DNA from: Pseudarthrobacter chlorophenolicus
GTDB taxonomy: Bacteria > Actinomycetota > Actinomycetes > Actinomycetales > Micrococcaceae
Direction of reading: 5' to 3'
DNA: 64,000 nt
Assembly (NCBI RefSeq): GCF_000962805.1
Contig: NZ_JZTW01000017.1
Span: 32,283 to 96,282, forward strand
The notes under the pieces were generated by a model, which was not told the origin of the DNA, did not search any database, and saw nothing but the letters and a program-made list of their open reading frames with translations. Both the position numbers and the translations under genes were made by a program. Positions 56,400 to 64,000 of the stretch are shown one piece after another. Numbering within the stretch: the stretch's first letter is position 1; every line of letters starts with the position of its first letter.

Positions 56400-57050
56400 A
56401 TGAACGGCGTGGAGAAGCTTGAAACGGAGCGGCTGATCCTTCGGCCATGGGAGCCCGAGGATGAAGACTTTGTGCTGGATCTTTACTCCCGCTGGGAGGT
56501 GCAGCGCTTTATCGGAAACCCGCCCCGAGTGATGGCGGACCGCACTCAAGCGGAGGAACGCATTGGTGTGTGGCGGGCCATGGAAGATCCGGTCCACGCC
56601 GTCTGGGCCGTCCAGCTGAAAGACCCAGCCCAGCAGGCGAACCCAGCCCACCCCACAAACCCAGCCCAACCAACAAACCCGCCGCAACTGACAGACCCTG
56701 CGCAGCCAAGAATCCCGGGACGCAGCCTGCCCGCACTCGCCGGGACGCTGCTCCTCAAGTCCATTCCGGCGTCGGGCGCTGAACTCCCCCTGCAGCCGTC
56801 CGGAGACACGGAAATCGGCTGGCACTTCCACCCGGACCACTGGGGAAAGGGGTACGCCACCGAGGCCGCGGCGGCGGTACTCGCCTATGCCTTCAATAGC
56901 GGCGTGCCCAAAGTGGTGGCCGTGACCAACCCCGCCAACGCGGCGTCGCAACGTGTGTACACCAGGCTTGGCCTGCTCCACCAAGGCCAGACCAGCAGGT
57001 ACTACAACGCCCTGTGCGAGCTGTACGAACTGGCGAACCCGGCAGCCTAG
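56400..57050 (+). CDS. GNAT acetyltransferase with proline-rich insertion
   Basis: 216 aa from ATG 56400 (AAGGG 4 bases upstream). LETERLILRPWEPEDEDFVL and EIGWHFHPDHWGKGYATEAA with AVTNPANAASQRVYTRLGL are RimJ-type GNAT motifs for acetyl-CoA binding. At residues about 75-115 the fold is interrupted by a Pro/Asn/Ala-rich repeat (QANPAHPTNPAQPTNPPQLT). Substrate unknown. Its stop overlaps the convergent DUF1992 gene by 4 bases. Confidence 0.87.
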   Translation: MNGVEKLETERLILRPWEPEDEDFVLDLYSRWEVQRFIGNPPRVMADRTQAEERIGVWRAMEDPVHAVWAVQLKDPAQQANPAHPTNPAQPTNPPQLTDPAQPRIPGRSLPALAGTLLLKSIPASGAELPLQPSGDTEIGWHFHPDHWGKGYATEAAAAVLAYAFNSGVPKVVAVTNPANAASQRVYTRLGLLHQGQTSRYYNALCELYELANPAA

Positions 57051-57640
57051 CCCGGACCCTTCCAGAGCCGCTGCCACCAGGAGCGCTCCGGAATGGGCTC
57101 CTCCACCACCTCAGGCGTCCGCGCGGCACGCCTGGCCCGCCACCGCTCCACCTGTTCCTCCACGTCCCGGGTCTTGGTGACCACCGGCGGCCCGCCCTGG
57201 AGCTGGCGGCGCGCATCAATGACGCGGCGGTTGAAATCAGCCAGGAGGTCCCGGACCTGCTGTTCGGTGTACTGCGCATCCAGTTGTGCGTCCAGCCCGG
57301 CGTCCTCCGCCCGGAGCAGGATGGCAGGCGGTCCAAGACCACTGATGTTCTCGCGCTGCAGGAGGCCTTTGACCCACCAGTCGGGGTCGTAGGATTCGCC
57401 CAGCCCGGGAATCGGCTTGCCGGCGTACTTGAGGTTGTCGAACTTTCCCTGCGCCATCGCGTCCCGGACCAGATACTCGGCCGGCGCTGAGTCGCTGACC
57501 TTGCGCCGCTTCTCCCGTTCCTTGGCGTCGAGCGCATCCAGGGCGGCTTCCTCCTCCGAGCTGATGCCGGCCCCGCGGTACGAACGGACCTCGGCCGCGC
57601 GCTCCAGCCGCTTCCGGTACTCCGACGCCCCGCCGCCCAT
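57047..57640 (-). CDS. DUF1992 (DnaJ homologue subfamily C28-like) protein
   Basis: 197 aa from ATG 57640 (GTG 57649 is an alternative). VRDAMAQGKFDNLKYAGKPI, then PGLGESYDPDWWVKGLLQRE and PAILLRAEDAGLDAQLDAQY, are the DUF1992 signature. Human DNAJC28 shares this domain; there is no J domain here. The tail is basic and Trp-rich (RSWWQRLWKGPG). Role unknown. Convergent with the GNAT gene. Confidence 0.85.
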   Translation of the reverse strand: MGGGASEYRKRLERAAEVRSYRGAGISSEEEAALDALDAKEREKRRKVSDSAPAEYLVRDAMAQGKFDNLKYAGKPIPGLGESYDPDWWVKGLLQRENISGLGPPAILLRAEDAGLDAQLDAQYTEQQVRDLLADFNRRVIDARRQLQGGPPVVTKTRDVEEQVERWRARRAARTPEVVEEPIPERSWWQRLWKGPG

Positions 57641-57731
57641 CAGTCTCACCGCCTCGCCTTGGTTGATGCCGTCCTCCCAGTATTTCGAAGCATCGCGCCG
57701 GGTTCAACGGCCCGGAGGGACCAAGCCAAGA

Positions 57732-57739
57732 AAACGTTT
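57732..57739. promoter_or_regulatory. Possible LacI-type operator core
   Basis: AAACGTTT lies 24 bases before the beta-galactosidase start. LacI regulators of sugar genes often use a centre like this; the flanks match only partly, so this is tentative. Confidence 0.25.
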
Positions 57740-57763
57740 CCCGAGTGTGCAATACTTCCTCCC

Positions 57764-60160
57764 ATGCCATCACCCTCCAACGGTTCCCCGTCCGTCCTGC
57801 GCGCCGCCCACACGCCGTGGGAAACTCCCCTGACCCGGCCCGCCATGAGCAACACCATCGACCGCCACCACCGCTACCGCGTCACCAACCGATACCTGGA
57901 GGCCGACGGTCAGCCGGTCCTCCCGGTGTCCGGTGAGCTGCACTACAGCAGGGTGCCGCGGGCACGGTGGGAGGAGCGGCTGCGGCTGATGAAGGCCGGC
58001 GGCATCACAGTGGTGGCCACCTACGCTTTCTGGATCCACCATGAGCAAACCGAGGGCAAGGTGAGGTTCGACGGCGGCCTGGACGTAGGTGCGTTCGTCC
58101 GCCTTTGCGCGGAGATCGGCCTGGACGTGGTGCTGCGCATCGGTCCCTGGTGCCACGGCGAGGTCCGCAACGGCGGCTTCCCGGACTGGGTGCAGGAGGC
58201 ACCGGTAGAGCACCGGACCAACGATCCCGCCTACCTGGAACTGGTGAAGGGCTGGTTCGGGCACCTCGGAGAGGAACTCCGCCAACTGACGGGGCCGGAC
58301 ACCAACGTGATTGGCATCCAGCTGGAAAACGAGCTATACGACCAGCCGGACCACTTCGTGGAGCTCAAGAAACTGGCCAGGAACGCCGGCCTGTCCGCGC
58401 CCATCTGGACGGCCACGGCCTGGGGTGGCGCGGACCTGCCGGCCGGGGAGGTCCTGCCCCTGTTCGGCGGCTACGGCGACGGGTTCTGGGTGGATGCGGA
58501 CGCCCCCTGGGATCCCACGTTCCGCGAGCACTACTTCTTCAGCCACGTGTGGGACGATCCGGGCATCGGCGCGGACATCCGCGAGTTCGTGGGTAACGGC
58601 GCCGAGGATGCAGGCAACCCGGGCGGCGGAAACAACGCACCTTCGCCCCGCACACCGTCGGCCCTTTTTCCACTCGCCACCTGCGAGCTGACCGGTGGCA
58701 TGGCCACGGCTTACCAGCGCCGCCCCTGGCCGCAGGGGCTGGATGTGGCCGCGGTGGCCCACAACAAGATCGGCAACGGCTCGGCCTGGCAGGGCTACTA
58801 CATGTTCGCCGGCGGGGTGAACCCTGCCGACGGGCTGCAGGAATCCCAGGAAACCGGCTACCCGAACGACCTTCCCCGGTTCGACTACGACTTCCATGCC
58901 CCGATCGGCGCTTCCGGCCGGCTGGCCGGCAGCTTTGCCGCCCTGCGCAAGCAGCACGCCTTCCTGGCAGCCTTCGGCGACCGCCTGGCGCAGATGCCAT
59001 CTTCCCTCCCTACGGCCATGCCTAACGGCATCGAGGACACCACCACGCTCCGCTGGGCACTGCGAAGCGACGGCACCGCCGGCTTCGTGTTCATCACGTG
59101 GCACCAGCCGCACATCCCGCTGCCCACCTACGAAGACGCCCACTTCGAGATAGAGCTCGACGGCGGTCCGGTCACCTTTCCGGGGCAGCCGGTGGACATC
59201 CCCGCGGGCACCGTGGCGCACTGGCCCGTAAACCTCGAGGTGGCCGGCGTGACCATCGCCTGGGCCACGGCCTCCCCGTTGACCTTCCTGGAGCCGTCCG
59301 CGGAGGATCCGGATTCGCTGCCCACCCTTGTCCTCGCAGCGGAACCTGGAATACCCGTGGAACTCTCTTTCGCCGAAGGTACGGAGGTCCATGGCGCCGG
59401 CGGCTCGGATGCAGCGGGGTCCTACCGGATCCACGGCCACGAACCGGTGGTTGCCACCGCACGCCTTGGGGATGCCCAGCTGGACATCCTGGTCCTCCCG
59501 GCCGAGGCGGCGGAGGCCGCCTGGGTCTTGGACGACAACGCCTCGCCTGAACTGATCCTCTCCAAGGATCCGGTGTGGCTGGATGGCAACGGCAACCTGG
59601 CGGGCCTGTCCCGTGCCACCCCTGACGTGCTGCGCTACCGGCCCGGAGCGCGCTCTTTCGAGGCAGTCGCCGCGCATGCCACCGGCCCGGCTGCCCCGGC
59701 CGCCGGAAGCGTTGACGTTGCCGCGGAACCGGTCAAGGCAGCGGGCCCTGTCCCTGGAACCTACGGCTCCTCGGCCAACCGGGCCGCAGCGCCTGACCCT
59801 GCGGTGATCACTGAGTTGGCCCAGGCTTACCGGCTGCCCCTTCCCGGCCAGTCGCTGGCCGGAGCGCACACCGAGCTGGAAATCCATTGGGCCGGAGACG
59901 TGGCCCGGCTGCTGGTGGACGGCGCGGCAGTGGCCGACAGGTTCTGGGACGGCTCCCCCTGGGTCATCAATGTGGCCGACGCCGGAATCGGGCCCGGTAC
60001 CGACGTCACCCTGGAGATCCTGCCGCTGTCCCCCGCGGCCCGGGTGGGGCTGCCCGTCGAGGCGCAACAGCGCCGGGAAGAATCACACGGCGACCTTGCC
60101 GCGCTGGACGCGGTCCTGCTGGTCGGCTGGACAGCCTGGCGGGAGGCGCCGGCGGCGTAA
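57764..60160 (+). CDS. GH35 beta-galactosidase
   Basis: 798 aa from ATG 57764; ATG 57846 is an alternative and neither has a clear ribosome site. The catalytic barrel shows DGQPVLPVSGELHYSRVPRA, EERLRLMKAGGITVVATYAF, LRIGPWCHGEVRNGGFPDW and the acid/base Glu in GIQLENELYDQPDH. The nucleophile is probably the Glu in FPLATCELTGGM. C-terminal beta-sandwich domains follow, with one extension of low-complexity Ala/Pro near residue 660. No signal peptide, so cytosolic. It removes beta-galactosyl units from oligosaccharides. A strong terminator follows. Confidence 0.93.
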   Translation: MPSPSNGSPSVLRAAHTPWETPLTRPAMSNTIDRHHRYRVTNRYLEADGQPVLPVSGELHYSRVPRARWEERLRLMKAGGITVVATYAFWIHHEQTEGKVRFDGGLDVGAFVRLCAEIGLDVVLRIGPWCHGEVRNGGFPDWVQEAPVEHRTNDPAYLELVKGWFGHLGEELRQLTGPDTNVIGIQLENELYDQPDHFVELKKLARNAGLSAPIWTATAWGGADLPAGEVLPLFGGYGDGFWVDADAPWDPTFREHYFFSHVWDDPGIGADIREFVGNGAEDAGNPGGGNNAPSPRTPSALFPLATCELTGGMATAYQRRPWPQGLDVAAVAHNKIGNGSAWQGYYMFAGGVNPADGLQESQETGYPNDLPRFDYDFHAPIGASGRLAGSFAALRKQHAFLAAFGDRLAQMPSSLPTAMPNGIEDTTTLRWALRSDGTAGFVFITWHQPHIPLPTYEDAHFEIELDGGPVTFPGQPVDIPAGTVAHWPVNLEVAGVTIAWATASPLTFLEPSAEDPDSLPTLVLAAEPGIPVELSFAEGTEVHGAGGSDAAGSYRIHGHEPVVATARLGDAQLDILVLPAEAAEAAWVLDDNASPELILSKDPVWLDGNGNLAGLSRATPDVLRYRPGARSFEAVAAHATGPAAPAAGSVDVAAEPVKAAGPVPGTYGSSANRAAAPDPAVITELAQAYRLPLPGQSLAGAHTELEIHWAGDVARLLVDGAAVADRFWDGSPWVINVADAGIGPGTDVTLEILPLSPAARVGLPVEAQQRREESHGDLAALDAVLLVGWTAWREAPAA

Positions 60161-60200
60161 GCCGCCCGGCAGCAAACCAGCGCACGCGGAAGCGGACGCG

Positions 60201-60248
60201 GAAGCGGACGACGCCGGGAGGCCCCGGCGTCGTCCGCTTCCTTTATTT
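60201..60248 (+). terminator. Intrinsic terminator after beta-galactosidase gene
   Basis: An 18-bp perfect stem (60201-60218 with 60223-60240) has an AGGC loop and is followed by CTTTATTT, a typical rho-independent terminator. It lies about 40 bases past the GH35 stop. Confidence 0.85.
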
Positions 60249-60270
60249 GCGCCGCAGTAAGCCCGCCGCG

Positions 60271-60768
60271 TCAGGCGTTGGCGTGCTCGGCGAGGATGCT
60301 GTCCATCTGGCCGACGGCCTCCTTGAGGCCTTCCTCCATGCCCATCTGCATCATCTGTTCCAGCTGCTCTTCGGACTCGAAGGCGGAGAGCATGGTCATC
60401 CGGGTGCGGTCCCCGAGCGGTTCCAGTGTCACAGTGGCGTGGCTGGTTCCGTGCTCACCGGTGGGTTTGCCGTCGCTGTCCGCGAACCCGTCGTTGAACT
60501 CCAGCTGCCGCGGCGCCTGGATGCTGGTGAACTCCCACCAGCCGTGGAACTTTTCGCCCTGGGGGCTGGTCATGTAGTAGCTCGCCTTGCCGCCGGGCAC
60601 AAAGTCGTGCTGGTAGAACGTTGCCGGGTACGTCGGCGGCCCCCACCAGCGCTCCAGTTGCCGGGGGTCCTCGAATAGCTGCCACACGCGTTCCGCGCCG
60701 GCATCGAACTCGGCAACCAGGGTAAGGCTCAGGGCCTCGAAGTTCTTGTCCGTACTGATGACTGTCAT
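60271..60768 (-). CDS. SRPBCC (AHSA1-like) protein
   Basis: 165 aa. VAEFDAGAERVWQLFEDPRQ, LERWWGPPTYPATFYQHDFV and GGKASYYMTSPQGEKFHGWW match the AHSA1/CalC-like SRPBCC group. The ArsR gene lies 12 bases upstream on the same strand; the pair is common in actinobacteria and other groups. A ligand-binding or resistance role is likely but the ligand is unknown. Confidence 0.9.
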   Translation of the reverse strand: MTVISTDKNFEALSLTLVAEFDAGAERVWQLFEDPRQLERWWGPPTYPATFYQHDFVPGGKASYYMTSPQGEKFHGWWEFTSIQAPRQLEFNDGFADSDGKPTGEHGTSHATVTLEPLGDRTRMTMLSAFESEEQLEQMMQMGMEEGLKEAVGQMDSILAEHANA

Positions 60769-60780
60769 GGCAATGCCTTC

Positions 60781-61113
60781 CTAACCTTCAGCGAGAATGT
60801 CGGCCATCCGCGCGGCGCGCTGCCGCCAGATGTGTTCGTATTCGTCGAGCAGCCGTCGGGCTTTCTGCAGGCCGTCGTGGTCACCCCGCACAATCTGCTC
60901 CCTTCCGCGCTTCTCCTTGGTCACCAGGGAGGCACGCTCCAACACCGCAACATGCTTTTGGACTGCGGCGAAGCTCATGGCGTAGAGCGCTGCGAGGCCG
61001 GAAACCGAGAACTCGCCGACGGTTACGCGGCGGACGATGTCGCGGCGGGTGGAATCGGCGAACGCCTGGAAGAGGCGGTCCAGTTCGGTCTCGCGGAGCT
61101 TATCTACAACCAT
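60781..61113 (-). CDS. ArsR-family winged helix regulator
   Basis: 110 aa from ATG 61113 (a TTG at 61125 is in frame). FQAFADSTRRDIVRRVTVGE, FSVSGLAALYAMSFAAVQKH and VAVLERASLVTKEKRGREQI are the ArsR winged helix; there is no metal-binding Cys motif, so it is of the non-metal type linked with SRPBCC genes. The start codon lies inside a perfect palindrome and no ribosome site is seen, which suggests a leaderless, autorepressed transcript. Confidence 0.88.
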   Translation of the reverse strand: MVVDKLRETELDRLFQAFADSTRRDIVRRVTVGEFSVSGLAALYAMSFAAVQKHVAVLERASLVTKEKRGREQIVRGDHDGLQKARRLLDEYEHIWRQRAARMADILAEG

Positions 61114-61122
61114 TTGGTTGTA
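61105..61122. promoter_or_regulatory. Palindromic operator overlapping the arsR start
   Basis: TACAACCATTTGGTTGTA: 8-bp arms around a 2-base centre. It includes the arsR ATG (61113-61111), so repressor binding would cover the transcription start and initiation codon. Confidence 0.7.
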
Positions 61123-61171
61123 CAATAACCCGCCGGTAACGGGGCGTCAATGGTTCTGTATCTTGAAGGGC

Positions 61172-61936
61172 ATGAGCATTTTCCTGGTGGGCGCCGGGCC
61201 GGACCCAGAATCGTTCCCCGAAGTGTTTGACAGATTTGCCGCCGAGGCACAGCTGGGGGCAGGACCGGGACGACGGCCACGGATCGCGGTAGTGGTCCAT
61301 GACAGCGGCGGCGCCCCGATCACCCGGCTGCCGGAATATGCCGGTCCGCTGCAGGAGCGCATTGCCTGTGACGTAGTGCCGGTATTGCTCGGTAAGGGCG
61401 ATCCCGTGGATCACGCGGCTTTCGCCGGAGCAGACGGCGTAGTGGTGGGCGGCGGGCTGACGCCTGCCTACTGGAAGGGCATTGCAGAGGCGGGCCACGC
61501 GATCCGGGACACGGTGGCGGGCGGCGTTCCCTACCTCGGCTTTTCCGCGGGTGCGATGGTGGCGCCGGGGCGGGCGCTGATCGGTGGCTACCGCATCAAC
61601 GGGATCGAGGTCTGCGGCGAAGAGTGCTCCGAGGGCCTGGTTGACCTGGAATTCCGCCCCGGACTGGGGATTGCCCCGTTCGCGGTGGACGTCCACGCAG
61701 CGCAGGCCGGGACGTTGAGCAGGGCCACCGGAGCCGTAGCAGCCGGACTGGTGGACCACGCTGTGGCCATTGATGAAGGCACGGCCATCATTCTCGCCGC
61801 AGTGGACGCCGGGGATTACACGGTGATCGGCGCGGGCACCTGCTGGGACATCCGGGGACGCGCCGGCCGCGGTCCAGGCCTTGGCGGAGGAGCCGCGGTG
61901 GTCACCGCCCGGACAGCGGAACGGGCAGGAAACTGA
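61172..61936 (+). CDS. Peptidase S51 / cyanophycinase-like protein
   Basis: 254 aa. The fold is class I glutamine amidotransferase-like: MSIFLVGAGPDPESFPEVFD at the start, then DGVVVGGGLTPAYWKGI and the nucleophile elbow YLGFSAGAMVAPGRALIGGY (Ser), and EECSEGLVDLEFRPGLGIAP. This fits dipeptidase E/cyanophycinase relatives. It diverges from arsR across 58 bases. GAAGGG lies very close to ATG 61172. Substrate unknown; an aspartyl dipeptide or cyanophycin-like polymer is possible. Confidence 0.82.
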   Translation: MSIFLVGAGPDPESFPEVFDRFAAEAQLGAGPGRRPRIAVVVHDSGGAPITRLPEYAGPLQERIACDVVPVLLGKGDPVDHAAFAGADGVVVGGGLTPAYWKGIAEAGHAIRDTVAGGVPYLGFSAGAMVAPGRALIGGYRINGIEVCGEECSEGLVDLEFRPGLGIAPFAVDVHAAQAGTLSRATGAVAAGLVDHAVAIDEGTAIILAAVDAGDYTVIGAGTCWDIRGRAGRGPGLGGGAAVVTARTAERAGN

Positions 61937-61990
61937 CGACGACGGCGCAGGCCGCCTGCCGCCGTCGGCAATCACCGCGAGGGTGGGCGC

Positions 61991-62722
61991 CTACTCGAAG
62001 TGGGTTTGGATGCGGTCTCCGGAGAGCTGTTGGATCAGCTCCGCTGCCACATCACGGAGTTTGCGGTTCCGGTTGCTGGAGACCCTGGTGAGGATTTCCA
62101 TGGCCTCGGCCTGGGAGCAGCGGTTCTGCGCCATGATGACGCCGCAGGCGAGGTTGATGGCAGTCCTGCTTTCCAGCGCCGCCTCAAGATCGTCCGCACG
62201 GTTCTGGGCCTTGTTGAGCCGCACGGAGAGATTGAACGTGTTATGCGCCGAGGCCGCGAATCCCACGGCCTTCGCGTAGACGTCTTCCGTAAACGCGCCC
62301 GGCTTGTCAGCGAAGAAGTTCAGTGCGGCGCTTGCGCCTTCGGTGATCTTCAGCGGAACGCCCAGCGTGCTGTGCACGCCGGCATTGAGCAGCGCCTTGT
62401 TGTAGGCGGGCCAGCGCTGGTCTGCGGCGACGTCTTCAACCAGCACCGGGGCCATCTCCCGGATCGCCTCGATACAGGGGCCGTCACCGAGGGCCTGCTC
62501 AACCCGGTCCAGTTCCACGGCCCGGTCGCTGCTGCCGGCCGCGGTTGCGGGCCGCCGCTGGACCTTCAGGGTGACGGCACATTCGATCCGGTCGTTCGCG
62601 GCTTCGGACACAGCGGCTGCGGCAATTCCGGACAGCCCGGAGAGAAACTCCACCACGCTCTCGGCGCCAGTGAGGATCTCTTGGAGTTCGTGGACAACGT
62701 TGTTGTCAGCCGATTTCGACAT
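61991..62722 (-). CDS. GAF-ANTAR regulator
   Basis: 243 aa. The GAF domain covers about residues 20-165 (ALGDGPCIEAIREMAPVLVE, NAGVHSTLGVPLKITEGASA), and the C-terminal ANTAR domain has LEAALESRTAINLACGVIMA followed by NRCSQAEAMEILTRVSSNRN. It probably controls transcription antitermination. It diverges from a second GAF-ANTAR gene across 73 bases and shares ANTAR wording (GVIMAQNRCSQ) with the copy at 30261, so the copies are related by duplication. Confidence 0.9.
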   Translation of the reverse strand: MSKSADNNVVHELQEILTGAESVVEFLSGLSGIAAAAVSEAANDRIECAVTLKVQRRPATAAGSSDRAVELDRVEQALGDGPCIEAIREMAPVLVEDVAADQRWPAYNKALLNAGVHSTLGVPLKITEGASAALNFFADKPGAFTEDVYAKAVGFAASAHNTFNLSVRLNKAQNRADDLEAALESRTAINLACGVIMAQNRCSQAEAMEILTRVSSNRNRKLRDVAAELIQQLSGDRIQTHFE

Positions 62723-62795
62723 GTGCCCATCCTACTGGCGCGTGCAATCGGCGGACTTCCTGACCGGCCAAATCGATTGGCATATGCTGGGGGCT

Positions 62796-63515
62796 ATGGC
62801 CCAGCAGCTTCCCCTTGACGAGCTCAGCATGCTCATTGGCCGTATCCGCGGCCTGCTGCTGACAGAGGAAAAAGTGGTGGCAGCAGTCCACTCCCTGGCC
62901 CGGGCCGCTAAAGACTCAGTGCCGGGAACCATCGGCGCGGGCGTTTCCCTGCTGGATTCCCGCGGCACGCGCACCAGCAGCGGCTACACCGACAGCATTG
63001 TCCAGCAGGCCGACGCCGTGCAGTACCAGCTCGGGGAAGGTCCGTGCCTCACCGCTTGGGCAACAGAGAGGCCTGTGCTGGTGAGCGATGTCCACGGCGA
63101 GCACCGCTGGCCGGAGTGGCGGCGGGCAGTACAGCAGCTGCCCGTCCGTTCGGTGGTCACCGCTCCCCTGATTGCCGGCAGGGAAGCCATCGGCTCACTG
63201 AAGCTGTACTCTTCCGGACCCCACACGTACGACGGCTCCAGCGGACGCCTCCTGGAACTTTTCGCAGCACCAGCGGCCACGCTCATTGCGCACATCCAGG
63301 CCAGCGAAGCTCCGCAGAAACTGACTGAGGGGCTGCGCCAGTCGCTGTACAGCCGGGACGTAGTTAACCGCGCCTGCGGAGTCCTGATGGAGCGGCAGGC
63401 CGTCCCCCATGAAGCCGCCCTGCGGCAACTTATCAAGGCAGCCAGGGACCGTGGCGCCACCCTTCAGCAGGTGAGCGAAGCTGTCTTGTCCGGGCCGCCG
63501 GCGCCCAGGGCCTAG
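62796..63515 (+). CDS. GAF-ANTAR regulator, divergent partner
   Basis: 239 aa from ATG 62796 (ATG 62784 is also in frame). The GAF part has LGEGPCLTAWATERPVLVSD and VVTAPLIAGREAIGSLKLYS; the ANTAR-like end (LRQSLYSRDVVNRACGVLME) is less conserved than in the other two copies. It is followed 9 bases after its stop by a hypothetical gene. Confidence 0.85.
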   Translation: MAQQLPLDELSMLIGRIRGLLLTEEKVVAAVHSLARAAKDSVPGTIGAGVSLLDSRGTRTSSGYTDSIVQQADAVQYQLGEGPCLTAWATERPVLVSDVHGEHRWPEWRRAVQQLPVRSVVTAPLIAGREAIGSLKLYSSGPHTYDGSSGRLLELFAAPAATLIAHIQASEAPQKLTEGLRQSLYSRDVVNRACGVLMERQAVPHEAALRQLIKAARDRGATLQQVSEAVLSGPPAPRA

Positions 63516-63524
63516 GAACTCCGC

Positions 63525-63965
63525 ATGGGCTTCGATCCGAACGAACCGGAACAGCGGCGGCGCCTGCGCGCAGCGATGAAGGCGGCCGACATCCCCCTGC
63601 CCGAACTGTGGCTGAAGTACTTCAGCCTGTCCGGCGATGCCGGCGAATACGAGGTGGAAGCGTACCTCCAGGGGCTCCTCTCGCTTCCGGCCATCCAGCG
63701 CGACCTGTTGGCGTTGGCCGCCAATGAACTGATCGACGACCTCCCCCGGCCGAGGGCACCTTACTCGGACGATTTCAGCGGGCAACCCGGCCACGCTGAC
63801 ACAGGAGACGCAGCACCCGTCCACCGGGATGCGGACGCAGCAAAGCCCGGGTCCGGCACCCGGGATTCCGGCCCAGCCGAACAGGACCAGCCCACTGAAA
63901 GGTCAGGCGACGGCACCGGCCGCGCCGGCGGCCCGGAGGGTCTGGCGGAGGCGCCGGAAGGATAG
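63525..63965 (+). CDS. Hypothetical protein, 146 aa
   Basis: The first 75 residues are ordered (MGFDPNEPEQRRRLRAAMKA, then LPELWLKYFSLSGDAGEYEV and AIQRDLLALAANELIDD); the rest is a disordered acidic Gly/Asp-rich tail. It lies 9 bases after the second GAF-ANTAR gene and is probably cotranscribed. No family recognised. The 35 bases to the window end hold nothing I can support. Confidence 0.65.
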   Translation: MGFDPNEPEQRRRLRAAMKAADIPLPELWLKYFSLSGDAGEYEVEAYLQGLLSLPAIQRDLLALAANELIDDLPRPRAPYSDDFSGQPGHADTGDAAPVHRDADAAKPGSGTRDSGPAEQDQPTERSGDGTGRAGGPEGLAEAPEG

Positions 63966-64000
63966 TCCGGGCTGCCCCGCCCCGGCTGGCCCCCTCACCA

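Overview
The window is GC-rich DNA from a high-GC Gram-positive actinobacterium, most likely Arthrobacter, Pseudarthrobacter or a near relative (Micrococcaceae). This is inferred from frequent GTG/TTG starts, several GAF-ANTAR regulators, a DUF222/HNH (13E12-type) protein, GlnR-type boxes before amtB, a DesA3-type desaturase/reductase pair, and a uricase resembling that of Arthrobacter. No rRNA, tRNA, CRISPR array, insertion sequence or prophage was seen. About 66 protein genes are supported; one is frameshifted and one runs off the left edge.

Region 1 (1-16332) is a purine-salvage, urate-catabolism and glyoxylate-assimilation locus. On the minus strand are guaD, an NCS2 nucleobase permease, xdhC and the start of a xanthine dehydrogenase FAD subunit. 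On the plus strand are 8-oxoguanine deaminase (followed by a LigD-type polymerase), uricase and a second NCS2 permease. An IclR regulator diverges from malic enzyme, malate synthase, a CitE-like aldolase and (S)-ureidoglycine aminohydrolase. The scheme is guanine to xanthine to urate to allantoin derivatives to glyoxylate, then malate and pyruvate. HIU hydrolase, OHCU decarboxylase, allantoinase and allantoicase are not in the window. Similar TTTCGCAWT-like sites lie at three promoter regions. The guaD and uricase leaders are structured, and the uricase leader ends in an intrinsic terminator.

Region 2 (16360-31494) is mixed housekeeping and accessory genes: a degenerate beta-lactamase-fold lipoprotein, a zinc alcohol dehydrogenase, GH15 and GH1 glycosidases, DUF72, an App1 phosphatase, a J-domain/HspR-like pair, PAP2, an epimerase, an extra adenylate kinase, an ANTAR protein and a lone receiver-domain protein.

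Region 3 (31517-36829) is a compact five-gene surface or polymer cluster: NAGPA phosphodiester glycosidase, GT2-GtrA glycosyltransferase, DUF4956 membrane protein, VTC-domain polymerase and a Cthe_2159-like beta-helix lipoprotein. It is the best candidate for an under-described system.

Region 4 (36982-49549) holds a DesA3-like desaturase with its reductase, L-2-hydroxyglutarate oxidase, small membrane proteins, and a GntR-controlled catabolic module (DUF2848 hydrolase, MHS transporter, GntR, nitrilase-family amidase) with matching operators. A frameshifted alpha/beta hydrolase follows.

Region 5 (49760-63965) holds amtB behind two GlnR-like boxes, a PadR regulator with a long palindromic operator, a class A PBP, the DUF222/HNH protein, GNAT, DUF1992, a GH35 beta-galactosidase, an ArsR/SRPBCC pair with an operator over the start codon, an S51 peptidase and two divergent GAF-ANTAR proteins.
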